From Sambucus nigra (lineage: Eukaryota; Streptophyta; Magnoliopsida; Dipsacales; Adoxaceae), in the NCBI GenBank assembly GCA_949130495.1, contig OX422221.1:483202159-483266158 (forward strand): a DNA stretch of 64,000 bases. The letters run 5' to 3'. Positions 10,253 to 21,880 of this stretch are shown here, in pieces. Below the pieces are notes generated by a model. It saw nothing but the letters and a program-made list of their open reading frames with translations, was not told the origin of the DNA and ran no database searches. Each line of letters begins with the position of its first letter. The first letter of the stretch is position 1. Made by a program: the position numbers and the translations under genes.

Positions 10253-11292
10253 TTTCGCGGCTCTACCCTCTTTGTGCAGGTAGTCTACAGTCACGCCGTC
10301 CCCAGGATAAAACAAGCCCAGAATCACTTATGTATCATATAACCATGCACCGTGGTTATATGTCTTCTAACACCCATTCCAAATTAATTGCTCAATTCTA
10401 CAATTTCAGTTTGGGGGGACAAACTGTTCTAAATTTTTTATGAAAGAACATTTATGAGTTTCTCTTTTATCTCAACCAAATATTTTGCTCAATATCAAGG
10501 CTTGAGCTAATAATTTTTTTTGTTCTTTTCTTGCTCTTAAGAAACTTGAGCTCTCAAACTTTCTCAAAAACTCTCTATGTCATTTTGGCCGGATGAGCCT
10601 CTTTTTAATGGGAAGTGGCTAGTGGGTACACAAGTGGCTTAGTGGTTGAATTTTTTGGGCAAAAAAATCGGAAGTAGTGGGTATTGTTGGTCTCCCACTT
10701 GTTTAAGTGGGTATAGTGGGTGCATAATATCTCCCAATTGTGTATTAAAATACATTCTGTCAACAATTTCGCGGCTCTACCCTCTTTGTGCAGGTAGTCT
10801 ACAGTCACGCCGTCCCCAGGATAAAACAAGCCCAGAATCACTTATGTATCATATAACCATGCACCGTGGTTATATGTCTTCTAACACCCATTCCAAATTA
10901 ATTTCTCAATTCTACAATTTCAGTTTGGGGGGACAAACTGTTCTAAATTTTTATGAAAGAACATTTATGAGTTTCTCTTTTATCTCAACCAAATATTTTG
11001 CTCAATATCAAGGCTTGAGCTAATAATTTTTTTTGTTCTTTTCTTGCTCTTAAGAAACTTGAGCTGTCAAACTTTCTCAAAAACTCTCTATGTCATTTTG
11101 GCCGGATGAGCCTCTTTTTAATGGGAAGTGGCTAGTGGGTACACAAGTGGCTTAGTGGGTATAAAAGTGGTTGAATTTTTTGGGCAAAAAAATCGGAAGT
11201 AGTGGGTATTGTTGGTCTCCCACTTGTTTAAGAGGGTATAGTGGGTACATAATATCTCGCAATTGTGTATTAAAATACATTCTGTCAACAAC
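10253..11292. repeat. Tandem duplication of about 0.5 kb
   Basis: The block starting TTTCGCGGCTCTACCC at 10253 recurs at 10767, and both copies end in TACATTCTGTCAACAA. The first copy is 514 bp. The second is about 526 bp, with a 12-bp insertion around TAGTGGGTATAAAAGTGG and very few other differences, so the duplication is recent. Each copy carries smaller repeats of the type AGTGGGTA. Confidence 0.9.
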
Positions 11293-12735
11293 AATACATG
11301 TCATGGTATTTTTTTTATAACTTTTTACTAATTTAACATGAAATAAATGATATCATATGTTGTTTTTAACATTTACTAGCATTCAAAGTCTTGGGTTTTT
11401 TGACTTGTTTTTTTTTTGGCATTTGACTTGCAACATTGCTAACATGAGAAATTTTTATATTTGGTATTTGATTAACCAGAATACACTTGTAAAAATAGTG
11501 ACTGTGCGCTCTTCTAGAGATGTGATTTGTTATATGGGGATTTTCCTACTTTTTGCATGTATTTTAAATTTGTTCAAATGTTAATGATAGTACAACTTAC
11601 AATTTTCAAACAATTATCTTGACATATATGCATTATAAACTTACAGTTATATGCATATGCGTGAGCATAGTTGCATATAGGAAATTCCCTACTCCTCCAT
11701 CACTTCAATTAAAATGTTGTAACTGTTTATATGTTACTAAAAGATTATAATAGAAAGAAGTATGCAATGCGTGATCACTTTATGATTGTTATAATTATAG
11801 AATAGTAAAAACTATATATCAATTATTTGATAAATACAAAATTAAATTTAAGTATAAAGAAAGTTTATTAAATGTAGGGTCCTGATATTTTCACCAAAAA
11901 TATATTTACATAGCATCATATAAAAAATAAATAACCAATTTACTAACAACACCCAAAAGTTTTGTACCTTTTTTGTCTTATAAATGTCTAATATACCACA
12001 AACTAAACAAAAAATTACACAAAAACTAACAACACATACTCTAAAACACCACAATAAACAAAAATCAAAACTCTTTAACTCTCGCATAAACATACATACC
12101 TACGGTTTAATCTAGCTGAAATCATCTTGTTCATTTGTCCCCAAAGATTCATTTTCGTGGGTTTGTTGTGTAGCTCTGGTGTTTGTTATGTTGTTTATAT
12201 ACAAAAACTACGATTAAAGGGGCTACATTGCAATGGTTGAGCAAAAAAAAGTCGGTCTTGAATCTTTCCAAACTCAGATTATCCAATGCTCTTTCCAAAC
12301 AGGTTGACTACACTTACGGCTACCTGTCGCCGTAAGTGATGGATATACTTTTGGTTAACTGTAACCGTAGAAGCTTTACCATGCTTTTCTTTGAGCGTGT
12401 GTCACTAGTTGTCAATAGTTAAATCACGATCAAATAAGACATCAAACCATCCTCTACGGTGAGTTATAACCGTGGTGAGGCTTCAACAGTTTGAAGTGGC
12501 TGTGACTTACCTATTCACAGTCACTTAAGACCGTGTGTATCCCTTTAGTGGTCACATTTAACTGTGGGTTCCATTTTGAAATTAATTATTTGTGGTCTAA
12601 TTAGGGCGAGGATTTAAAATGAAAAATAAATAAATTTAAAGTTCAAATATATTAAAGTGTGTTGTTTTTGAAGAGGTAATAATTGGGTGATAATTGAAAA
12701 TGGTTAAATAAATCAATTTATGAGTAACAGTTAAT
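11293..12735. other. AT-rich DNA without a recognisable gene
   Basis: Reading frames here are short and have no family signature. From 12300 to 12560 there are several short words of the type ACCGTAAG/CTTACGG and CCGTGGTG, including a perfect hairpin listed separately. They may be subterminal repeats of an old DNA transposon, possibly the MULE that follows. Confidence 0.5.
12311..12338. repeat. Perfect 10-bp inverted repeat (hairpin)
   Basis: CACTTACGGC at 12311-12320 is followed, after 8 nt, by its exact reverse complement GCCGTAAGTG at 12329-12338. Confidence 0.85.
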
Positions 12736-13077
12736 GTGTTTTTATTGATGTTCGTTATTATATTCTCAATCCTTATTGTATTAATTATTGTATTATTATT
12801 TAAGTTTGATGACTCGGCATTTGATGGTTCATTTTGTCAAGATATAGACAATGTTATTGTACAGAGTATATATACTCAACGTGTTTCCCTTGAGGAAACC
12901 AATATGTGTGAAAATGCATGGTTGAGGAAGTAATGGCATCAACCTTGGGAAAATGTATGGGCGATTTGTTTCCGAATTTCACCTTATCTATGATAAAAAA
13001 ACATATCACGTGGTTTAATTTCAATAATTTGAGATTCTTAATGTATGACATAATTGGATGACACTACATTTTATTAT

Positions 13078-13669
13078 ATGCATTGGCAGAATGCGGCAGT
13101 AGAACAAGGATTGGATGTGAATGCAATTCCGGGAGACCATACAGTCGAATTCACGATTGAGGATGCATATTTAGTTTATTTATATTGTACTCAACATGAT
13201 TTTTCATTTATAGTTGAAATTTAAATATAAATCATCATTTCAATTAACAATGTTCGCCTTGTGCATATTTTTTATGACCGTGATTAGATTATTGATTGGT
13301 GTCAACAAGTTTGTCACAAGCTTCATGCGGTCGTGATCATTCTGAAATCCGACACGGCCAGTTTAGTCAGAAAGGGAAGGGTCGTACTTGGTTGTGAGCG
13401 AAGCAAGCTTCATAGAAACAGAAAAGACGGGGGGATGGACAAGAAGAAGAAGCGGTGTGCTGGAACACGAAAGTGTGATTGTCCCTTTCAATTGAAAGGC
13501 ATCCCGTACGATGATGGTCGTTGGGGGATGGAAGTTATTTGTGGGATACACAACCATAAGGTGTCTAAAACACTGGTTGGACACCCTTATGTCGCTCGAC
13601 TTACATAAGAAGACTGAAACATTTCTAGTGAAATGACCAACAATGGGGTGGGCCCAAAGGAAGTACTCC
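13078..13669 (+). pseudogene. MULE transposase piece 1: N-terminus and FAR1-like DNA-binding domain
   Basis: From about 13288 the frame reads WCQQVCHKLHAVVIILKSD, then VVLGCERSK, GTRKCDCPFQLKGIPY and ICGIHNHKVSKTLVGHPYVA, the Cys/His pattern of the WRKY-GCM1/FAR1 zinc finger at the start of many MULE transposases. This domain binds element DNA. Conserved sequence continues past stops at 13606-13608 and 13615-13617 into NNGVGPKEVLP, which ends at the CACTA-like insertion. An upstream open stretch (ATG at 13078, DVNAIPGDHTVEFTIEDAY) may be a previous exon. The link between them is inferred. Confidence 0.8.
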
Positions 13670-14253
13670 CACTACAAGAAAAAATATCATTTATGTCAGT
13701 TTGAAAATTGGCTTTATATCCGACAAATGTAAAATGAGATAAATGATATACCTTTATGTCAATTTAACACAGTGTATGATTTTTTATTTCAATATAATTA
13801 AAATTGAGATAAGAAGATAAATAATTTAGCTCATATTTATATATAAATGACATAAATTATTTTTTGTTATTTTAGAATTTCTTAAAAACTGAGATAAATA
13901 AGAAAGAAAAGGGGGATTTTTTTTTTCATTCCTGCGCCTTAGAATTGGATCCATATCTGATATTCATTCTCCAAAAAGAAAAGTGGTGGCTCACATCTCT
14001 CTCGCACGACCTCTACTATCGATTGTACATCTTTCTCGCTCTCTTCCCTCGTATCCCTTCCTCCTCTCTAGGAAGCGGCGCCGATGAGGCGCCATCTCCA
14101 CGGCTGGTACAAAGAAAAACTCTCTCAATTTGTCCTTTAGATTAATTCCTAGGGTTTATCAAAATTTGTATTATGTGATTATCCCTCATCTCTCGTTCTT
14201 ACCATTTTTTTGTTTGTTTTGAGTTCACAAATCGTCTAGGGTTTTTTCTGTTA

Positions 14254-15451
14254 ATGGCAACAACCACCGTTGAAAAGTTCCAAAGGTCTGTTCTTCCATA
14301 TGACTTTGTTTTAATTTATTGTGAATTTAAGAAATTTGGAGTTTTAAAACCCTAATGTTTAAATCACTATCTTCACTATTTTCCCTTTATTTTCTTAAGT
14401 ATTCTCGTGTTGTTTGTTAAGGTCTTAGAAGGTATGGTTCTTAACCCATTATTATCTCTGGTGTATTTTTTTTGTTCTGTAAATGTTTTCATTTTGGGTA
14501 ATACATCTATTTGCATATATGATGTTTGATCAAATGTCTGAGTTGAAACTATTATTCTTTTTGTTTTTTAGCTTCTCTTGATTTGAACATTAACAATAGA
14601 GTGAAACGGAGTTTCTCTTTATCAGTTGATTTTAGTTGGATCATTTATTTGGGATTGTTAGTGACTTAAGTTAAGGGTCAATAATTAATTGATATTTTCA
14701 GTAAGTATTTTAAAATTTTAGTTTGAATGTTCTTTTGTATGTTTTCCATTTTTTATTGTATTGGATTGTTTTTTATATCAATAGTTAATATGTTTCTTCT
14801 TAAATTTTTTTTTGTTTGCATATTGATTTAACTTTTGTTTATATTTTTCTTCCCAAGTAGTAGTTAGATTCCATATATTTGGTATGGTACCCACTGCTAT
14901 AAATTAAAGCAATGACGAAAAACCTGATATGGTTATAATTGTTGTTCGATTTTTGTTTGCAATAATAATCGAGTGCAATAGAGTCTGCACTATATTTCTT
15001 GATGGACATTTATGCACACTATGTTCAATCATGATACTATGTGTTCGAATGACTTTGATTTGGGTTTGATGAGGTTTACACTTTTACTATAAAACAAAGC
15101 ACTCATGAAAACCTGATATGGTTATAATTGTTGTTCGATTTTTGTTTGTAATACTAATTGAGTGCGATAGAATGTTCATTATATTTCTTGATAGACAGTT
15201 AGGCAAACCATGTTCAATCATGATACTATATGCTTGCATGACTTTGATTTGGTTTGATGAGGTTCACTCTATTACTCTTGATGGACATTTGTTATTTTGT
15301 TTTGTTTTATAATTGTTTTTAGTCTACTAAGATGTATTGTTTTTGCAATAGGGTAATACCCATTCAAAGGCCTACTTTTATGCTACTGACTTTGGCACAT
15401 GTTGCTTCTCTGACCCTTACTGGTTTTGGTAAACTTTTAACTAGAAAATAG
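14254..15451 (+). pseudogene. Possible captured two-exon gene start
   Basis: A CT-rich, leader-like stretch (13980-14250) leads to ATG at 14254, which reads MATTTVEKFQ and meets a donor CAAAG/GTCTG at 14285. A good acceptor, TTTTTGCAATAG, ends at 15351. The exon after it is open to TAG at 15449-15451, giving a 43-residue product with a hydrophobic second half. One base of slippage at the acceptor would instead give a frame reading SKAYFYATDFGTCCFSDPYW. I do not recognise either product. The leader, start and T-rich intron look like the 5' end of a plant gene, but this is inference from composition and splice signals. Confidence 0.35.
14905..15265. repeat. Diverged tandem duplication, period 189 bp
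   Basis: GATATGGTTATAATTGTTG occurs at 14926 and again at 15115. The roughly 170 bases that follow match in both copies, including the words TTCAATCATGATACTAT and ATGACTTTGATTTGG. It lies in the possible intron of the captured fragment. Confidence 0.8.
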
Positions 15452-15599
15452 GAGTAGAGCGGTGATAAGTTCTATTATGGAGTTGTGAGATAGGTAGATA
15501 CGCATAGTTCATATAATTAGGATTTGGAGATGTGAGATAGGTAAACAAATTTGGAGCCATGAAATATATAGATAATTTTTAGATGAAACAAATTTTGTT

Positions 15600-15812
15600 C
15601 TTGAATTTCACAGATGTTTGTTTTTGTATTGAAACGATTTTTTCTTGATTTTCACAGATGTTTGTTTTTGTATTTAAACGATTTAGGAATTTTATGTACT
15701 ATTTTTCTCAGATGTTTGTTTGTATTATTTTTCCATAAATGTTCATTTGTTTTTGTATTGAAACGATTTAGGAATTTTCACAGATGTTCATTTGTACTAT
15801 TTTTTTAGGAAA
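15600..15812. repeat. Degenerate minisatellite
   Basis: Five imperfect copies of a T-rich unit built on CAGATGTTTGTTTTTGTATTGAAACGATTT occupy the stretch, with unit lengths of about 35-60 bases. The remainder of 15812-16910 is T-rich DNA without a recognisable gene. Confidence 0.7.
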
Positions 15813-16910
15813 AGCTGCGTGTTGGTATTGAAACTTTTGTTAAATTTTCCGTGTTGTTATTGAAGTTTCAATTTTCTACGTCGGTATTGAAACGATTGTG
15901 CAACATTTTCTGGGCGAGGTTATATGGGTTGATTGTTTCAATAGTTGGTACTATTTTTAATTTCAATAGTTGGTACTATTTTTTATTTTGATAGTTGGTA
16001 CTTATTCAGGTGTGGGATGTTGAAACTTTCATATTTAGGGGTGTGCATTAGATTGTGTACTACTTTGTGGTGTGTACTGATTTATGGTATATTTGTTGTG
16101 TGACTGTGTACTGAATTTTCATTCAGGTATTCCAACGTGTTCTAATTTCCAATACCACATCTTCGTTGGGCATAAATAGGTATTCCGGTTGTGTTTTGAT
16201 TTTTGATACCTCATATGCATTCATGAATTTGGGTTATGTGTTTTATTATTCATGGATATTGTTTGACTCGCGACCAACCTTCATTGTAGTTTTGTTTGGT
16301 ATCCGTTGTTAGGCAAAAATTTATTTTCGCATCTGTTGTATATTTTTTTTATTTAGTCAAGGGGTATAGAAAATAACACATGTTTTGGCATAAATAACAC
16401 TACATATGAGCACGATGTCACACGACCTCATATAACTCTAAAAACTTTTTATTTGTTGAGAACAAAGTACGATATATGGTCCCATCAACGACGTACACTT
16501 TCAAAAATTAGCGTAATGCCTTTAGGAATAGGGATACACTAATGTGTGTATATATATATATACACTGGTGATGTTACGATGCATCTTTTCTCTATGGATA
16601 CTAGGGGTGGACAATATGGCAAAGTGTCCCTCTTCTACCCTTAGATCCTTGGTATAGAAAAGTCACAATTTAGGTGTTCTACTCTTGTTTGATATTCTAT
16701 AATTGGTAGTACTAAAGTATTTCCATGTTATTCACAATATTAAGTCACTTTAGTACATTTTATTTTCATGAAAATTGTGAGGCTTTCTTACAATGAGATA
16801 ATACATAAGGTTTTCTTCTAATGAGATAGTATGCCATCATGACAAATTATATTTTTGAATATCCCAAAAATACAATTCCAAATAGACTTTGCAAATTCAC
16901 ATTCATTGAA

Positions 16911-17830
16911 TTAATTATGAGTAGATTCAGCATGACACGTACAACGCTCACATCTAGATACTAAGTGAAATCTTTTGGTTTGAAGAAGATCTTGAATAAT
17001 AATTTTATTCTGAAGTAGTTTCCGTATTGTAACTGAGAGTCTTAGAGGAATATACTTCTTCCAAATGAATGAGAATTCGTCACATCTAGGATTTTTTATT
17101 CTGGCCACTTCATAAACCTCATTGAAAGTCAGATTCCCTATGTGAGTTAAAAGCCATATCAAATAGTCATCTTGATTATCAAGTGGAAGCTATAATTCTT
17201 CTATCTTCCCAGTGATAAGAGGGAATTTATATGAGACAACATAAGTTACATCACGCTTAACCCTTTCTAATCCATTCACACACCATTTGATTATTATAAG
17301 GAAAGTCTACTTTATCTCTTTTTTGGTTTACTATAGGTTCTCTAATCGATATGTTAGTCCAAATCTTCACAGGTTTTCTAGTGCCAATAATTCATTCAGA
17401 ATTAAGAATGATTAGGCTATAATATTCATGATAACGAGGTCAAATAGACATAACCTACCAGTAGGTTCAACCACAAGTTTGTTGAGTTAAAGCCTACCAA
17501 CAGAAGAAAGATTTTTTCCTTGCCAACTATCAAGTTTTGTTTTAGCACTGTCTCCAATTGATTGTAAATATCTTCTTTTAGGTTTTCCTCTAAAAATAGG
17601 GACCCCAAAGAAAATAAATGTGTCATTACCTTCTTTGATGCCTAGGGTCCCTAAAATTTCCTTTCTTCTTCTTTGATCAACTTTCCCCAATAATATAGTA
17701 CAATTAGCTTTATTAATTCGCTGACTAGAACAATTTTCATAGTCTTCAAACACCTTAATCATAATATCAATAGTGGATTTTTTGCCTCTATAATATACCA
17801 TTATAGCGAGGAAACAATTTAAGATCTAAT
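16911..17830 (-). pseudogene. LINE (non-LTR retrotransposon) RT C-terminus and zf-RVT fragment
   Basis: Reading leftward, 17801-17487 matches the C-terminal part of plant LINE reverse transcriptases: YENCSSQRINKANCTILLGK, then FIFFGVPIFRGKPKRRYLQS and LDSWQGKNLSSVGRL. After a decayed stretch, 17162-16911 matches the zinc-binding region that follows RT (zf-RVT): FSFIWKKYIPLRLSVTIRKLL and CERCTCHAESTHN. The catalytic RT core, endonuclease and gag are absent, and several stops and shifts separate the pieces. It is a dead fragment inside the CACTA-like insertion. Confidence 0.8.
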
Positions 17831-18462
17831 TTGTTAATGAAGAAACTTTTTGTTGCCTTGCACACATTAATTTCTATAAAGGATCAACATTTATTATAGA
17901 ACAAACATCCAAAACCATCATGTTAAGGTGTTGCTTTGGAGTCTAGAAAATATTGTTATTTTAATTTTGTCAAAAATGGGGATATTTTTCATCATAAAAT
18001 TTTCTTGATCACTAACCAAATGAGGAATTACATTGTCAACAAAATAATCATGTTGAATAGAGGGGGCAACAGAATAAATATAGGAAACTCAGAAGCAGTT
18101 GCAAAAAATAGAGAATAATTGAATTAACTGGAAATGGAAATGATCGTTAAGAAGATATAAACCAAGAAATATCTAAAAACAAAACCATAAACCTTGATAT
18201 AAAATAATTCATTTGATCAACAATTCATCACAACTATCCCACCTAAAACATAAAATCAAAGCCTAACAATGCATATAATGTAACATGGGAATGAATATAA
18301 TAATAATATCATTCTTAAGACTATATAAATTAGAATCCAATGAATATGAACTTATTAAAACAGTTTTGAGGCACAACATCAGGCTTCAAATGATTATAGT
18401 GAATGGAAATAGCACTCGAGGCAGACCAATATTCAAACTGATTTAAAAATTAAGCTCAAGGC

Positions 18463-18687
18463 TTGTCGCGACATTTCAATGGCAATGGATTCAAAAGAAA
18501 AGATTCTTTTTCGGGTGCTGAAATGGTTAAAGCAGATATGACTTATGAAAAACAGAGTTGTGTTCAGCTGGAAGAAGAAAACAGAATCCTTGGAGAGAAT
18601 AGTGAGAAAGGAGACACTCTCAAAGATGATGATTTGATCAGGCTTCGACTTGAGACACTTTTAGCGAAGAAAGCTCGGTTGGCGTAG
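18463..18687 (+). pseudogene. Fragment of a plant coiled-coil protein gene
   Basis: The frame contains [18 protein letters not shown] and [20 protein letters not shown], a charged heptad-like stretch resembling a conserved, uncharacterised plant coiled-coil protein (the family reads LETLLAEKARLA followed by HENSV). Right after the TAG the sequence still reads ENSVF, so the stop looks like a mutation in a longer coding exon. No start, promoter or flanking exons are evident. The match is from memory of the family and should be treated as tentative. Confidence 0.45.
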
Positions 18688-18820
18688 GAAAACTCAGTCT
18701 TTTCACGTGTAGCACCAACTAACTTCTAATCCCTCAGCATAACACTAACTGTACACCATCCCCTCCCCCTCCCCTTCCCCAACCTTCGATCCCATTATCT
18801 GCAGCTCCCCTCATCATAAA

Positions 18821-18998
18821 CGACCTAAATTGTCTTCCTTATAACCTTCCATCCTTCAAGCCTCTCGAGGTCTTCCAAATTGTTAGACCATTAAACTCCT
18901 ATATATAAGCGACCTAAATTTTATTTCCTTCTAACTTTCCATCTTTCAAGCCCGTGGAGGTATCCCAAACCGTTTCACCACATCCCATTGGAAGAACA
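18821..18998. repeat. Imperfect tandem duplication, period 89 bp
   Basis: CGACCTAAATTGTCTTCCTT at 18821 and CGACCTAAATTTTATTTCCT at 18910 start two copies that share CTTTCAAGCC and GAGGT-TCCAAA words. Confidence 0.65.
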
Positions 18999-21760
18999 TG
19001 TCAAGTGTGTGTTTGATTATAAAGTTGGAAAATTAAAGCTGAAAAAGAGTGGGAAAAGGGATGAGTGATTTGATGATATACTGTTTTACTTTTCCTGTTT
19101 TCAATTGAATAGATAGATTCCATGGAAAACTGGAAAATAGAACACTTCACAAAGGCACCAAGCCCCTCATATATTCTTCCACTCTTTTTCCAACTTATAA
19201 TAAAAATGAGCAAAGTTTCATTCTTTTTTCCAATTTTGTATTCAAACAACACCTTAATGACCTTTTGGTTTAATGCACTGCCCTGCTTTCCCTCATATGG
19301 TTTAATGCCCTTCCCTGCTTACTTTGATTGTATCCACATCCAAGTGCCTGCTCGGATAAGAGGTAAATGCGCCTATGCATAGCAATCTTTCTGAAAAATC
19401 CTGCTTTAGTGCCTTTACAAACATATCAGAGCATGTTCCAGTTTTGAATATCGCAGGTGCCCTTTACACAAACTGTCGATTCCATGAAATGGTAAAGACA
19501 CAATTACATAACTGTATACATTAAAATCCAACCCAAATTCTCATTATGACCGTTAGAAATTAAAGAACAATAACATTAGACTCTATCACCGGGACAAAAG
19601 AACATAAAGTTATTAAAACACAACTACTTAAATCTAATGTGAAAAAGGCCTGTTATTTCTCCAAATATTAGAATATAATGGAGATTTTGCAAATGTATTT
19701 GTACAGATATTTTTATCTGACCATATATACATCAATCTTTCATTATTTTAAATAACCAAAGTACACACTTTCCCCCCAAATCTCTATAAGACCGATGTTT
19801 CCATCGATGAAATTTTTAGTTAAAATTAACAAATGAATTGACAATCCAAACTACGTAAATACAAAATGTTCAGGGGAGCTAATTGTGGAGCTTTAAGACA
19901 AGGGTCAAAATAGAATATAATTGATCCAAAAAACATATTTAAATCAACGCAACTTACTGATAGTATCAAACATGAGGCGTGCCAATTCAATGTGGTTCAA
20001 CAATGCATGTAACGAATGACAATTTCTAATAAGAATTTAGATGAAGGAACATTTTCAATGTTAATAATACTATGGAAAATAAACAAACCTATCCCGAGTA
20101 ATGTGATATTTTCCATGTGTAATCACCTCAACACAAACATGTCTCGACTAATGGATCCATACAATTTGAGTTTTCCTTACCAATATATCATACACAATGT
20201 TAGAACCTTCAGCTCAGTCAATCAACAATCCTATCATTCCAGACCAATTAACATTGGCTTGTGATTCCATTTGCAACAAAAGGAAGAATCTTCCCTTAAT
20301 TAAGAATAAGTTAGAAGCAATAAAAATAAATCAAGTTACATCCAAGAAATTTTCAGTTGACAAATCCGAGATGGTTTCTTATCACTTGAAGTTGATTCTT
20401 CAGGTAAGTCAACTGAATTCTTCTTATTCTTAGATAAACTTGATGATTGTATAGATCCCTTTTGCCTCTTACAGTCAAATATTTTTTTTGGAGTGCTGCC
20501 TCCTTGATACTTGAAAAGTTTTACAATGAGAAGAATTAATGAAACTCCATAGTAACTTTCCTCCCACATTAGTTCGAAAGTGATAAATTTCATGCACATC
20601 TAGATATAAAGACCGGGTTGAACATTAAGCTTCGGTCCAATGCCTTAAAGATGACAACAAGGTTTTGGTACTTTAGTTGGCTTGTTAATTTTCCTTAGAC
20701 AATTAATTTAGTCAAAGTTGTGATTTTGACTTTAGAAAGTCCCGAATTCACATGGAAATCACACCGACTTGACCAATTCGTGATTTGAGTGTGGGGTTAC
20801 CCGATGAATCGAGGCACTAAGTTCGTGTTGTCAACAATGCCTATAAATACATTTTGTATCTAATGAACTAATGATAAAAAAATATAATACACTATTGTAC
20901 ATGGTTTTTATGTGATAAATATGGTTCAGTTGCTACACCCCTAAATAATAACTAAAACAAATAAGTAAAAGCAGAAAAAAGAAATAGAGATGAACATATT
21001 CATTTTTTCCCAAACTTCTTTCGTATATCATTCATTCCATCATGCCCCCGACTTCTTTTGTATATCATACATCATAAGCAAACATATTTTTTAGCATAAA
21101 CATTATACAAAAAAAAGTATATAAAATGAAATATCATACTTTTTTAAACCCATAAATGACCCCATCGTGAACTCAAGAAAATAACCTTAGTAAACATTTG
21201 AACCTCAGAAATATGAACCCAAAAGTCTATATTATGAACATTGACATAACTAAACAACATTCCAATTAGTGTATCTACAACCCCCAAAATTCAAATAGTT
21301 AAAGAAAGGCCTAACCTTTAAGCCCCCATTCTAGTGGCGTTGAGACTCATAAACAATACATCTATCCAGAAGCATGCTTAAGAATGAAAACAAATTTATA
21401 GTGAATCAGTGACAAACTAAAGCTATTTTTTCAGTTCTCATGGTTTTAGTGCTCACAGAAAATTATTTTCGAAGAAAGCATATACATATGTATGTACATT
21501 GTGGGTTGGAAGAGAATTACGAAAGCATGCATAAATTGAAGATAAGTGGGTGTAAATACATAAACGAATTGAAATTTGAAGATAAGTCTTGTGATTGTCA
21601 TAATACTAAGGCTTGGAATTTTAAAACAATAAGGCTTGAAATTTATTTTCTCCAACCCTTAAAAGGAAAAACTTATAAAAACAGAGAAAGTGCAAAGGTT
21701 TCTTCCATTTCTATAATGCGTTCCTTCACTACTTCCCCTTTTATTGTGGTTTGAATTACT
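18999..21760. other. CACTA-like interior without recognised genes
   Basis: AT-rich DNA with only short frames. A minus-strand frame at 20599-20336 contains a basic, Ser-rich stretch (STPKKIFDCKRQKGS) that could be an exon remnant, but I recognise no family. Nothing else is supported here. Confidence 0.4.
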
Positions 21761-21880
21761 GGACAAATCCCATCTTCCATTACAACACTATCAAAACTTA
21801 AATCCCTTGATGTATCTCACAATCAACTTACCGGTAAATTCCCTCTTCAACTTGATGAGTTGAGAAGCTCGATCAGCACG
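21761..21880 (+). pseudogene. Leucine-rich repeat gene fragment
   Basis: The frame reads GQIPSSITTLSKLKSLDVSH directly followed by NQLTGKFPLQLDELRSS. This is the plant extracellular LRR consensus (GxIPssixxLxxLxxLdvSxNxLtGxfP) over about one and a half repeats, as in receptor-like proteins and kinases. Nothing before or after it extends the match: a stop lies just upstream and the similarity is lost by about 21880. It is a captured or left-over scrap of a cellular gene within the CACTA-like element. Confidence 0.7.
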
